Part shown: one piece after another, positions 46,354-58,985 of the stretch
Position numbering within the stretch: position 1 is the first letter of the stretch
Layout: every line of letters starts with the position of its first letter
Assembly: GCA_023374045.1 (NCBI GenBank)
Contig: CM041777.1
Coordinates: 106,773,810-106,837,809, forward strand
Length of the DNA: 64,000 bases
DNA from: Limonium bicolor
Taxonomy: Eukaryota; Streptophyta; Magnoliopsida; Caryophyllales; Plumbaginaceae
Direction of reading: 5' to 3'
The notes under the pieces: model-generated
The model's input: only the letters and a program-made list of their open reading frames with translations
Told to the model about the DNA's origin: nothing
Databases searched by the model: none
Made by a program: the position numbers and the translations under genes

Positions 46354-49300
46354 TTATATGATGGAGATCATGATAAAAGCATGAAGAACATTAATCCACA
46401 CTCCCATTAAAGCCTTTGTTCTAGCTAAATTCGCTAAGGTGTGTGCTTTAAAATTCTCTAACCTAGGAATATAGGACCATTTCGAGATACTAAAGTTAGC
46501 ACAATGATTAGGGACTTCTTCCAGAATTTGTCCCACATCCGGACAGACTAAATCCTTTCCCTTAAGAAAGTTGATATTAGCAAGGAAATCAAAGAAGAGA
46601 GAATATCGGATTTCCTAGTTGCATAGCAACTCTAGCCCGAATTTAATGGCATGAGCTTTGATTACCTGGGGTGACCATGAAATATTATCACATGTTTGTT
46701 CCAGTAGCCAAAATGTTCCTGGCGATGTCAAAGCAAATGGCTCCCACTCCTGAACCTACTTTTGAAACACTCCTATCAACGAAGAAATAACAAGGAATTG
46801 ATCAGTAGTTGTGACTCTCTCTTCCAGCATCAGCCGTCTATTGGAGCAAGAAGCATCAGCCATTGCCAGAAACGATGAAGCCTCAACCATGCCTTGCACA
46901 AAAGATTGCACTCTTCCATGCCTTAATTGGCATTTCGCAAACCATAGCTTTCAGTAGAGGGTAATGATCGGAATATCCATATTGATGTTGTCATAAGCAC
47001 ATAAAGACTTAATCCAGTTGCTAAACCCAACATCATTTGGGATACCTTGCGGATGATTGAATCCTTCACGACCCTACCATTCTTTAACTGATTGACATTA
47101 AAGAAAAACATGTGAGAGATTTTCGTACTTGCCACAGATGGAACACCGGCAAGGATGGTTACTTTGGTACCACGGGACAAAATGGCACATCATAGAAAAA
47201 TCATTGGATAATATTCCATGCAAAGAGCCTGACTCTTGGGGTAGGGCGCACATCCTTATTCTATTCATAGATGAACCCATAAGATTACCATAGGATGTGG
47301 AACTTTTATCATCAAAACTAGCCTCTCTTTCCATGTAGTAGTTGACTTGACTATAAATTGGCCATTCTTTGTTTTCCCCCTGCACCAAGCATTAGGGGTG
47401 GAGGGTTCGGGAGTCTGGTACGCAGGATAAAATTACAGTCTTCCTCGATGAACCGGTTTTTGATCCTGTCCACATTCCAAGTTTGATCCTTATTGTTGAT
47501 TAGCCAGTTAACTTATCCATTGAGGCAAACATGATGAGGAATAATCCAATCCCATGGTTTTCCTTCCAACTTGTTGAGAAGCCATTGTTCATCAAACGGG
47601 TTGAAAATCCATTTCCAATAAGGTCTAAGGATCCCAAGATAGATTTCCAAACAGTACTTGGACATGGTCCTAGATTAGCGTCAATGATGCTAGCAGGAGG
47701 GTACTTGGCTAAGAGGACCTGAGAGACTAGAAGATGAGGTAGATTATCCAAGCCTAGCGTGCTAACAAAGCGTTATTTTAGGCGTGTAAATCCCAGAAAC
47801 AAACTCCACCCTCATCTAGACTACTACAGATAATGTGCCATTTTCATCATGAGATTCCTTTATTACTCAAAGATCCGACCACCAAAAGTCTCGAATGATA
47901 CCCTGAATTTCCTTAATAAGTGAAGCCGAAAGGCGAATAACACCCATGACGTAGGACAAAATAGCTTGAATAACGGACTTAATTTGGATTCCCTTAGCTG
48001 TCGATGATACAATGTAAGCTTTGAACCCGCTTGCTCATTTTATCCCTCAGATACCTGAAGACCTGATTCTTGTGTCTACCAATTGTGCTTGGAAAGCCCT
48101 AGTACAGCCCCAGGTCATTGGCCTCATGATCCCCAATTATATGAGATATCTCCTCTTTTATGTTGTTTAACTTCTTCGTGAACATTAAGCCTGACTTGAC
48201 AGGAGTCATGCATTGCCCAAAGGCTTCTTGGAAATCATCAGTGATTTACATTATGTACCTGGCTTTTGTGGCATTGGCTTTCCCAAATATAACATAGTTA
48301 TCAGTGAATATGAGGGATGTTATGTAGCGGTTAAGACCTCAAAGAGTGAGTCCTCTGATTATCTTCAAAAGAGCCACACTACAGAGGCTAGAGGAGAGGG
48401 ATTCCATACAATAGACGAATAAAAATGGAGAAAGAGGATCCCTTTGTTGTAGTCCTTTTTCAGGAGAGAAGATTTACCCCAGTTGCCCATTCATAAGAAT
48501 TGAGGATGTGATTGTCGATATACATATTTTCACCAGATTCCAAGAAATCCCACGTAGTGCAGAAAAACGGTAACAAATGATCATTTGACTCTATCGAAAG
48601 CTTTCGCCTCCTTTTGGTCGTCGATGACTTCATAGTGTGGATGAGTTCACAAGCTGTAATTATATCTTCAAAGATCAATCTTCCTGGCACAAATGCTCCC
48701 TCGTCATCAGATATAAATGGTTCTAGTGTTGATTAACTAGAACTTTAACTATGACTCAATATAGAGTATTACACAGCGAGATAGACCTGCAATCGTTAAT
48801 CATGCTGGCACCTGACTTTTTCAGGATAGGACGGTATGCGGGTGGTTGAGTCTTGTTGATGTAACATTCGTGTTGAGGACAGTGAGCGTTGTATTGACAA
48901 AGTCTTCCCAATGATATCTGGTATGTGTTTATAAATACCTCCTTTATCCCATCTCGTCCTAGAGCTTTCCAAGGGTTCAATTGCTTCAATGCAGCAATCA
49001 CCTCTACCTGTGTAAATTCTTGACCCTGAAGGTCCCGCAACTTTAAAGGAACCCGACTTTAACCTAGGCAGGATATTATAGTTTTGGCTTGGGTTAGAGG
49101 ACTGAAATAGGTTTATGAAGTAATTGTGATTTGTGAGCAATGTCCTTAACGGGAGGACAGTCAGTGGCGACATGTCCCATATTATCCCACAATTGTAGAA
49201 TAGAGTTCTTCCTTTTCCAGGGTTGAACTTTGTTGAAGAAGAATGAAGTCTTACGATCGCCCTCATGAACCCATATTTCTCCGGAACGGTGATCCCAACA

Positions 49301-50330
49301 AGTTTCTTCCCGTAAAAGAAGAAGATCTAGCACATTATTAAGAGTTCGCCAATGGGAAAGGATTTCTGATATTGCAGCGAATTGAGCCACATGGTTAATT
49401 TCCTCTTTTAACTCTTATGATCTGTAGATTCCCAGACCTGAATCTTTGGCTTCCCCAAATACCAAGGGCTCGACCACAATTGGATACTTTTTCATTATAA
49501 ACTCTAGAGCCGGATGTATCACACCGATGATGGGACAATTTCCTTGCATTCAGGTTCATGTGCTCAACAATTCTCGAACCTGAAAACTCTGGGTCCCCTT
49601 CATTGTGTCGGGAAGATACTATGTTTGATGGTCCTATGATTGGATATGCCTCATCAAAGGTGAGTACTTCGGGCAGATGGGAATAAGTTCATCCAGCTTT
49701 GGGTTTCAAGAAAGCTGTCACGTCGACTACGAGTGTTATATTGACCCCATCTTATTCGTAAATGTGTAGATATCACCCACACAACCTAAATCAGTGAGAT
49801 AACAATGGCTAAGGCAGTTCCTAAGGATAGCCATTATATTGTGGTTCCTTCCGCCCGTCCGCATTGTTTGTACCTGAATAGGGTCTCATTAAAGTCCCGA
49901 TAGACCAACCAAGGCTCCAGTCTAGAGTCTCTTAGTTCCACGATTAGGTACCATGTCTTCCATCTATCATTCTAGTTTGGCCAACCATAAATACTGTTAC
50001 ATCTTCATCCTGACCTAATCCCCCTTTCAATCCAGTAGTCGATATGGTGAGCTGAATATGAACGAATTTTGATCTCAGTTGAACCTCACCTTAACAGGGC
50101 GATTCTTCCGCATCTTCCAATATAATTGACAACGAAACTATTATATCCTCTACGTCTTAGACAAAATTAGGCCATCTCAAATCTAATCCTCTTATTTTCA
50201 GCAAGAAAAAGTATGTCAGGAGATTGTGTGCAAATTACCTCCTGACCCACATAAGAGACTCTGCGAGTCCTAACTCTACAGTTAATTACTAGAACACTTA
50301 TAGTAGGCCGGTCGTGTGATAAGGAGATGC
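46354..50330 (-). pseudogene. Near full-length L1-type LINE ORF2, decayed
   Basis: Minus-strand ORF2 order is preserved. An endonuclease-like start (about 50320-49400) contains SPDILFLAENK and YIGRCGRIALL. The pre-RT segment (49390-49094) has SGEIWVHEGDRKTSFFF. RT N-terminus (49040-48756) has EFTQVEVIAALKQLNPWKA and GRDGI; RT fingers (48690-48460) have PGRLIFEDIITACELIH. The C-terminal RT end (47751-47500) has LLAKYPPASIIDANLGPCPS. The zinc-binding region (47388-46923) has CRCSICGKYENLSHVFL, and the RNase H remnant (about 46690-46354) has WSPQVIKAHAIKFGLELL and RLENFKAHTLANLA. Many stops and frame changes make it inactive. It lies wholly in the spacer between the inverted arms. Confidence 0.8.
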
Positions 50331-50705
50331 CCAAATGTCAAGAGGTAAAGGACTGTTGAGTGGAGGAAAAAGATGAGCTGAGCTGGGATGAGCTTAGATC
50401 GGTCCACCCACCAGAAAAAAACAAAGCGTCTAACGAGAATCACAAGTGGACATCAGCAATACTTATGTCAAGTGAAAGAGTGTTAAGCAAGCATTCCAGT
50501 GATGGTGATTATATCCTAGATCACGGCGCGGAAGATACACATGCATAGGAAAGATGATGAACACCGGAAAGAGAGAAAAAGAAAGTTACCGCCTGATGAA
50601 TAAAAGGTGCTTCAAGCTTAATCTTACGATTAGCTTATAGATCTTGAACGTGAGAGGTTGAGTTAATATCTACACACTTTTGTCATTTCACTACTAGATC
50701 GCAAC
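50331..50705. other. DNA upstream of the LINE
   Basis: The position fits the LINE 5' region or the end of its ORF1, but no zinc knuckle or other domain is visible. The plus-strand frame 50360-50548 has no known match. Left hAT-like target copy ATCGCAAC at 50698-50705. Confidence 0.35.
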
Positions 50706-51758
50706 TAATGGTGGCCATCGGGTCCGGTTCTACCCGGAACCGGCGGTTCTACCCGGAACCGATTGGAACCGGAACCGCCGGGAACCGGTGGGAACCGAAC
50801 CGAACCGAACCGCCTCAGCCGGTTCCGAATACGAATACATGTTTTGAGATTCGGGCCCGAACCGGGCCCGAAACCGGAACCGGAACCGCCTGGAACCGCT
50901 GGAACCGCCTGGAACCGTCTTCGGATTCGGAACCGGGAACCGGAACCGGAACTGCAACCGGTGGAACCGGAACCGGAACCGCCCCGGAACCGGTTGAAGT
51001 TACCATTGTAATCAGGCCAAAACGACGTCGTTTTGGGTCTCGGGCGCGCGCTCCTCTGAAGAAAATAGCCGTTAGATCCCAAGCACACGCATTCAATATG
51101 AAGGCCAACATGATGATTGGTATGAGATGAATGGGGATAACACCACTTAGGACTTCTATCTTGTAATATTTTAGAATGTATTAGTAATTTAGTATTACTT
51201 TCTTTCCATGTAATTTTTTTTAAGACTTGCAAATTGAAATCATGTAACCTCTTAGTAGCTGTACTTTTCCTTATTAGGGTTTTCCCAATGGGTTTTACCT
51301 AATAAGGTTTTAATGAGGCAGTGAATCATATAATAAAATTTCTTTGTTCCTTATTTTTTGTAAATTCAATAAAAATTCCTAAGTCTTCATTTCTTACACA
51401 TTTAAGATTATAAACTTGAAGAATAACCTATCTAGGAGTAAAGTGGATGAAAAGAGCAACGTGTGCGCTCAAACGGATCTCAAATCGGAGCTAAAACGAA
51501 GCAACTGGAGCCAATCGAATTTCCGGAACCGCTCCGGAACCGGTCGGAACCGATCAGAACCAGAACCGGAACCGGAACCGGCCGGAACCGACCGGAACCG
51601 GTTTTTTGACCGAATCCGAAGCGAATCCAGATTTCAGAACCGGAACCGGAACCGGAACCGGAACCGCCCGGACCGGTTCCGAATACGAATACACATTTTC
51701 GGAACCGGAACCGGTGGAACCGGAACCGGAACCTGTGGAACCGGACCCGTGGCCACCA
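50706..51758. mobile_element. hAT-like non-autonomous element with GGAACC-rich ends
   Basis: Ends TAATGGTGGCCATCGGGTCC and reverse complement of GGACCCGTGGCCACCA are inverted. They are flanked by ATCGCAAC and TTCGCAAC (50698-50705 and 51759-51766; 7 of 8 match), an 8 bp duplication as in the hAT superfamily. Both subterminal regions (50720-51000 and 51525-51750) are GGAACC/GGTTCC arrays in mirrored arrangement, each with a TTCCGAATACGAATACA phrase. The interior has the perfect palindrome CCAAAACGACGTCGTTTTGG (51017-51036). No transposase. Frames through the GGAACC runs are artefacts of the repeat. Confidence 0.75.
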
Positions 51759-51766
51759 TTCGCAAC

Positions 51767-52389
51767 AACAAAAAATCGTTACCAAAAATAAAAATCGCTA
51801 CTAATCCAATTTATTGTAACGACAACACGAGATGGCGTAATCTACGATCAATTTATTTATTGTAATGACTAAATCATTACTAAAAATATATTTTGTAATA
51901 GTTATATTGTTACCGTAGGCTCAAACATTTTTAAGTCTTTAGTAATATATTCGGTAACGAAATACTTGTCAATAATAACGGGTATGATAACAATATTTAT
52001 CAGAAACCCTGTAATAAAAAATTGATTTTTACTAGTATTTTCTTTATACATATTACATTATCTTTCAAATATAAATGTATAAGAGAGACGACCGAGGACA
52101 ACTACATAGAATATAAATGTAGATGAAATTATAATGCTAGTGATGGTGTCCAAGCATAAATTAGACACCAAACCTAAGTGATGATGATGATAAGAGTTCA
52201 CAAAACTTTGAAAATCAAATTTCGGGGATATATCCATCATCTAATTTAATTGATTGTATAACTAATTGATAAAGCTTCTCAGTATATATATTAATTAGCT
52301 GAAAATTTCAAGAATAGGGTTATAATACAAAACAAGAGGGAATGGAGTGCAGTATATATCAGAGAACGAAATTAAGAGGCAGCACATAC
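51767..52389. other. Intergenic or intron DNA downstream of the HSP70 exon
   Basis: On the minus strand this follows the exon splice donor (GTATGT at 52389-52384) and would be intron 1. No second HSP70 exon is found before the hAT-like element or the LINE. Confidence 0.5.
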
Positions 52390-52609
52390 CAAAAACGGTA
52401 TTGAAGGGATTCCTGGCGGCTTGATTCTTTGCTGCATCACCGATCAACCTTCCATCGTCTGTGAAAGCAACATAAGAAGGTGTTGTCCTGTTGCCCTGGT
52501 CATTAACGATGATCTCTACGTGATCATGCTGCCAGACGGCCATGCAAGAGTAAGTGGTACCAAGATCAATACCAATAGCAGGCCAAGTTTCCTTCCCACT
52601 AGCCGCCAT
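52390..52609 (-). pseudogene. HSP70: HSP70 first exon (cytosolic HSC70-type), orphan
   Basis: The ATG at 52607-52609 opens [20 protein letters not shown], followed by [30 protein letters not shown] and NPFNTVF, then a consensus splice donor G|GTATGT. Plant cytosolic HSP70 genes have their single intron at exactly this place, after the codon for F in [13 protein letters not shown] is the phosphate-1 motif of the ATPase domain. Residues differ from the usual consensus ([12 protein letters not shown] where SCVGVWQHDRVE is common; NQAARNPFN for NQVAMNPIN). No frameshift interrupts the exon. The remaining 90% of the protein (rest of ATPase, substrate-binding domain, EEVD tail) is not in the next 7 kb downstream. 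It is either a truncated gene or a captured fragment. Confidence 0.88.
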
Positions 52610-53060
52610 CTTCAAGTTTGGATTCTGGATGTGAGAGGGGTCGGGATCAATTCCGGCCGCCAGTTAACCGGATGGCGCACCGTGTTAAATAGCAAGTACC
52701 AAGGGTTTTAAATGTAATCAAGACGGGAAAGTACCCCACTTGCACTAATTTAGTAACAAAGGAAATTGACTTTATTGGTATAAGTCTGAATCGGAGGTAT
52801 TAGATAGACAAGGTCGATTTGATATATACAATTTGAATGGTAATAATATGGAAATCAAATAAGTATAAATAAGTATGGAGAAAGTGGGATGGAGGTAAGA
52901 GGTCTCGATATCAGTAACTTTATTATATCCAACTTGATATAGATTTTACTTCGGTCGCATACTATTTTTAAACAAAAAAAAAATAAATACTATACTTCAC
53001 TAGTTGAGGTCGACACGACATCGTAGATGAACATGGGGATGAAGTTTTTTTTTTTTTAAA
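52610..53060. other. Upstream DNA of the HSP70 exon
   Basis: The natural promoter position for the exon. I see no clear nGAAnnTTCn heat-shock element array and no strong TATA box at a fixed distance. AT-rich with a T/A run near 53040-53065. Confidence 0.35.
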
Positions 53061-53424
53061 AAAAAGGAAGGAAGGTAGACTAATAAGATGGCAAAGGTTT
53101 ATTTTTGTCTTTTTCTATATTATCTTTTTGTAAAGTTTTAAAATGTTATATTTTATTAATATAAGTGTAAATAATATTTAGTTTATATCGTTGTTTATCA
53201 TAATTCAAGTTTTTTTAAAAAAAAAATCCAAGATGAATATATTAATTTTTAGCATGTACATATATTTCAAGATTCACTTTAAAATAAATAAAAATACTTA
53301 ATTTTTATATATTTTAACAATGCTAGTTTTTTCATAGTGTTAGCCAATCTAGTGTTGTATAGGGGCTGAGTTATCTTCTTTTATTATATATATGGTGGTT
53401 AATAACCGAACCACATTAGCTTAC

Positions 53425-53530
53425 TTCAACGTTATTAGCTACTTCAATGGTTCTTAGCTTCTTCAACGTTTGTTAGTTTCTTTGACGGTGTTAGTTTCTT
53501 CAACAGTGTTAGGTTTTTCAACAATGTTAC
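53425..53530. repeat. Short degenerate tandem repeat (TTAGYTTCTTCAACG)
   Basis: About five copies of a 20-26 bp unit such as TTAGCTTCTTCAACGTTTG and TTAGTTTCTTCAACAGTG. Non-coding. Confidence 0.7.
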
Positions 53531-54428
53531 TGTCCTAGGGTTGTGTATGAGGGGTAGGATAAATTTTTTTAGTGGTGTTTAATAACCAAACCACTTTAAC
53601 ATTATTCAATGGTTTAACTGTCCTAGGGCATGTTTGGGGTTTAGAGTATCTTTTTGTGGTTCATTTATTGAAAAGTGAATCTTATGTTTAATAAAAGTAA
53701 ATCTTACTAGAAACTTATACGAGAACAATAAGAACACTTCATTTATTGAAAAATGAATCTTTTGTTTAAGAAAGTGAATCTCTTTGTCTAGAAAGTGAAT
53801 CTTATTTTTTAAGATAAGTGAACCTTTTTATTAAATAATCTGAATCAATTTGTGTTTTAGAAAAAAAAAACTTATGTGAGAAACAATATGAACCTTTTGG
53901 TTTAAGAAAACTGAATCTTACCATAAGCTTGTGCGAGAACAATATGAACTGTTCATTTATTAAAAGTGAATATTTTGTTTAAGAAAAGTTAATCAAATGT
54001 TTAAGTAAGGGAATTTTATATTTAAAAAAGTGAATTTTATTTTAAGAAAATGAATTTTACCACAAGCTTATGCGAGAACAATATGAACCATTCATTTATT
54101 GAAAGTGAATATTTTGTTAAAAAAATGAATCAAATGTTTAATTAAAGAGAATCTTATATTTAAGAAAAGTGAATTTTATGTTTAAGAAATTGAATCTTAC
54201 CACAAACATACGAGAACAATATGAACATTTTATTTATTGAAAAGTGAATATTTTGTTGAAAAAAATGAATCAATGTTTAATTAAAGAGAATCTTATATTT
54301 AAGAAAAGTGAATTTTATGTTTAAGAAATTGAATCTTAACACAAATACGAGAACAAATGAACATTTTATTTATTGAAAAGTGAATATTTTGTTGAAAAAA
54401 AGTGAATCAAATGTTCATGAAAAATGAA

Positions 54429-55472
54429 GGGAAATTTCATGAAATGCCACTATATGTTTGGCTAATTCATTAAATGCCATTAAAAAAAGAAAGTCACGAA
54501 ATGCCACTATATTTTTGTAAAAGTCCATGAAATGCCACTATAGCCATTGACCAGAAGGAAAAATGAAAAAAATACCCCTACTAGTTAACAAAGTACTTTT
54601 AAAGTTCACAATATGTCCCTAAATGTTAACAATTCACCAAAAATTGAAAATACTATAAAAATATAATATATATTAATAAAATATTAAATATATCTCAAAA
54701 ATTGAAAAATATTAAATATTGTTTAGATGTTTTTTAAATTATTTAGTACTATAAAATAGAATATAGAGGTTGAAAATATAATTTATATCAATCTTTCTAC
54801 TAATTTGTACTAATTAAGCTATAATTTGTACCATTAATTTTTAAATTGTCTTTTTTCTACCAATTTGAATTATATATTCAAAGTAATTTAAATTATATTT
54901 TAAACTAATATCGAGAAAATATTTTAAAAATTTATATCTTTTTGTTTTGTTTTTATGGCATAATATAGAATATAGTTTTTTTAAAATTTTTCTAAATATT
55001 TAAAATGCAAATAATTTATTTTAAATAAATAATTTAATTTGATAGAAAAACAATTTCAAAAATGTAGTACTTAATTATTATAAATAAGTAGAAATATTGA
55101 TAAAATTATGCGTTCAAAACTCTATATCATTTTTTAGGGTACTCAATAATTTAAAAAAATGAGAAATACTCATTTGTTCAATATATTATGATATTTTAAT
55201 ATTTTATTTTTTCAATATTTTATATTTTTTATATATTTTTTAATATTATTTGATCTTTTGTGAATTTTGGTGAATTTTTAACAATTAGGGTATATTGTGA
55301 ACTTTAAAATTAATTTGTTAACTATTAGGGGTATTTTTATCATTTTTCCTTCTGGCCAATAACTTTAGTGGCATTTCATGGACTTTTAAAAAATATAATG
55401 ATATTTCATGACTTTTTTTAGTGTTATTTCATGAATTAGCCAAAAATATAGTGGCATTTCCTGAAATTTCAC
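54429..55472. mobile_element. Mutator-like MITE, inverted copy
   Basis: Same element as 43992-45031. The 9 bp duplication AAAAATGAA is exact here as well (54420-54428 and 55473-55481). Confidence 0.88.
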
Positions 55473-56263
55473 AAAAATGAATCTTATATTTAAGAAAACT
55501 GAACCTTTCACATTATAGAATGTGAATCCTTTGTTTTTCTAAAAGTGAATATTTATTTTAAGAAAAATAAATCTAAATAAGATTCATATTGTTAATGAAT
55601 AACGTTCATTTTATTATTAAAGAATATTCATTTTGTTAATGAATAAGATTCACTTAAAAATACGTAATATATACTCATTCTAAAATCATAAAATTTTAAG
55701 TTTTCCAAAACATATTAATGATGCATCTTGTTTTGAATAGCACAAATTATGATGACCAATGGTATAATTTTTTTTAATTTTTACACTTATATTTTGTAAG
55801 TTATAACATTTTAAAATTTAATATACATTTCCGTTAATTACTTTTTCTTTCTCGTGTCTCACTCTCTTCGTATTCCCGCTAGCACCTGTCACTTTATACA
55901 AAATTACATTTTTGCTAAAAAAAGATTAAAAATATGAAAGAGAGTGAGAGGGCCAATAGTTGTTGTACATTGGCATGGAGCCATCTACCACCATGGAGCT
56001 AGCTCCAAGGTCCCCATATTGTATACTAATAATGATAAAGGTGACGTATGTACAAAAACGTGATGAATAAGACATATATACAACAACATTCAATCTTTTT
56101 TTTTTTAACATGAATCATTTTATGAAGTTGGTCACAACAATATACATACTAAAATTAAAATACAAAAGAGCAAAAAATAGAATGTAACAACAATAGTGGA
56201 AGCTGTACAAATAAAAACCGGTTATCAAAATGAGATGACCATTACTAAAGTATGATTAACTTT

Positions 56264-56455
56264 TGGGAAAATTACATCCCTCATCCATGATCTTTAGTGA
56301 AATTATTCATCTCATCCATAAGGTTTCAAAAATATCCCGCAACTTTTATAATTTTCTAGGCAAGTTGGTTTTTTCTAATTTTCATTTAATGTAGGTGATG
56401 TTTTCCTGAAATTGATAAAAATTTACATAGACAATGCTAAAGTGTATATTTAGAT
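56264..56455. mobile_element. Half MITE of the 73-610 family, inverted copy
   Basis: GGGAAAATTACATCCCTCATCC start; inverted duplicate of 43013-43206, next to the CACTA end. Confidence 0.65.
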
Positions 56456-56460
56456 CATAT

Positions 56461-56990
56461 CACTACCAAAAAAGTATAGGATTTAGCGTCCGAAGTTTTT
56501 AGACACTAAACATAAAAAATCAGACGCTAATTACAATTAGAGTCTAATTTTTGATGTTTAGCGTCTGACATTCATCGTACACTAAAGCCTAGATGCTAAA
56601 CTTTTTTAGCATCTGGTTGATGCTAATTTACATCCACTCTAGCATTCATTTGTTTCGGATGCTATTTTACGTTCATTATTTAGTGTCCACAATCGGACGT
56701 AAAATAGCATCCATAAATTGGTCGCAAGCATATTATCGGAGGTTAAATAACTTAGTCTAAAATTAGTATATCTAGCATCCAATATTTATCAGACGCTAAA
56801 CTGCTTACGCTAATTTTAATTTTCAGATGCTAAATTGTACCTATTTATGAAGAACTAGTTCATATATTCAGACGTTAATTTCAATTTTCTGGACCCTAAA
56901 TTGTATCCATTTGTCATGCACTAGTTTGTATATTTCACCCGTTTCACAATTTAGTTACTAATTTTGATTATTCAGACATTATTTATCTAA
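56461..56990 (+). mobile_element. CACTA transposon end, inverted copy
   Basis: Begins CACTACCAAAAAAGTATAGG at 56461, with TTAGCGTC-type subterminal motifs. Inverted duplicate of 42480-43007. Confidence 0.7.
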
Positions 56991-57116
56991 TATCTATATT
57001 TCAATAACTTATAACTTAACAACAATATCTCACTAAATCCGAGCAAGTTGCTCATATATAAAAATGTAATATAAGTTAATTATTGAGTAAATTACTCGGA
57101 ACCCCTTTAGCAAATA

Positions 57117-57540
57117 TAGTTAACCCTCTTATGTGTATCATAATTATTGGTAACCACATTGAGGTTATGGTATCTCTGATTATGAGCCCCGAACTATAAC
57201 TCTATTATCAAAATGTTAACCACGTGCTGACCCATCAGCTTAATTACATTATTAATGACATGCTGAATAAAAAACACTGCTTAATCAGCATTCTTATTGT
57301 CCGAAAAAACATCAAACCTACCTCGAAAATGCATCTGAATTGGGATGAGTGAGAGTTAGACGATGTTGATTAAGCAGTTTTGTTGTCTAGGCTAGCATTA
57401 ATAATGTGATTAAGCTGATGGGTCAGCATGTAGCTAACGTTTTGATAACAGGGTTATAGTTCGGGGGCTCATAGTCAAATATACCGTAATCTCAAAGTGG
57501 TTATCAATAATTATGATAAACACAAGAAGGTTAACCGTAT
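57117..57540. mobile_element. Palindromic MITE, inverted copy
   Basis: Inverted duplicate of 41935-42347, ATAGTTAACCCTCTTATGTG to CACAAGAAGGTTAACCG. Confidence 0.7.
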
Positions 57541-58194
57541 TATAAGCAACATTCTCTAAACTGAAATCATGATCAGTTTCAAACTAAAATCTACATGAAC
57601 TTGTTCATAGCTAGAAAAGCACAATATCAGTGGCTAAGTCAAACAATCTAGTTTTACAAACAAAAATCAAAATAAAAGGAACCACCGGCAAGGTTGTGAA
57701 CAATCTTGTTTGCCTTCTCTTCGACCATATATCAACCTCCGGTAAATGGAAAGACATCTGAGGTTTTAATTACCGGACAAGAAATTCTTCCCAGTCGAGA
57801 CTACTTTCCACATTAAAATAGACGTAATGATAAAAAACAATGCAAATGGAAACGCATTCCTAAGTCTTAGGGTCGTTCTATTTTGGAGATTATATAATCT
57901 CATTCTCTAGACACTGAAAAATAGAAATTTTTATAATTAATTTCTATGATATTTATGAGGTCACTAAGATATAAAATATTGACTGTTTTATAAAAAAAAT
58001 TATATAAAAACGTACTATTTAATTTTTCTATCACTAATTCTTAGCTACATGTGGATGTAGCTATCTTAGCTACATCCAAGGAGATTTAAGTCAAATTAAA
58101 ATAAAAATATCTTTTTTATAGTAGGATAATTTTGTAATTAATGAAATATAATGAGACAAAATTAAAAATAAGAACAAACAAAGTGACTATGGGC

Positions 58195-58985
58195 GTAAGC
58201 CCCAGTCGTTTTGGTTTTTTTATTTTTTTTCCTTTTATTTTTTTTAATCTTATTAAAACAACAATAATTTAAATTGTTGTAACTTTTAATATATAAGTCT
58301 AAAATGAAAAAAAATCATATCATTGCTCATCTAAATTCAAACTCTTCAAAATAAGACCAGTCATGGATATGTTTTGACAACTTTCAAAAAAATTATTTTT
58401 ACATGTATATCATGATATTTTAATGTGAGGATGTATGTACATGTTTTAATATGAGAATGTACATGTTTTAATGTGACGATATACATGTTCAAATGTGAGA
58501 ATGTACATATTTTTTAATGAATATTTTTACATGTTTGTATGGCCATCTGTACATATTTGTATGACTGTGTGTACAAGTGTTATTTCTTATATGTACAGGT
58601 TTTAATCTAAGAATATACATATTTAGTGATTCGTACATGTTTATGTGACCTTCGGTATGTTTTTAATGTACATGTTTTTACGTGAAGATGTACATGTTTT
58701 AGTGAATATTTGTACAGGTTTGTATGACCATCTGTACAAGTTTTCTTTTACATTCTGTACACTATACATGTAAAAATAATTTTTTTAAAGTTGTCAAAAT
58801 ATATCCATGACTGGTCTTGTTTTGAAGAGCTTGAATTTAGGTAAACAATGATATAAATATTTTTCATTTTGGACTTATATATCAAAAATTACAACAACTT
58901 AAAATTTTTATGATAAAAAAAAGAAAAAATCTTAAAAAAAGATGTATATCGCCGGCGCCTTTCATTAAAAAAAAAACAAACGAAG
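58195..58985. mobile_element. ACATGTACA fold-back element, inverted copy
   Basis: Inverted duplicate of 40511-41300, with the minisatellite at about 58420-58770 between long inverted termini. Confidence 0.65.

Larger units (their letters stand above)
53060..55920. mobile_element. Complete fold-back element with minisatellite interior
   Basis: Left terminus (53100-53260, TTTTAAAATGTTATATTTTA...ATATAAGTGTAAA) is inverted relative to the right terminus (55690-55920). Between them are degenerate GTGAAT/AAGAAA-type units (53650-54419 and 55482-55650), and a 9 bp-duplication Mutator-like MITE (54429-55472) is inserted in them. Only the part right of 53957 is duplicated in the left arm. No coding sequence; the hypothetical frame at 45020-45301 in the inverted copy is the minisatellite translated. 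Confidence 0.55.

Noticed and set aside
50705..51232. Overlapping long frames rich in Gly/Ser/Pro/Glu on both strands
   Set aside because: They are GGAACC repeats inside the hAT-like element; all frames stay open because of the repeat, not selection.
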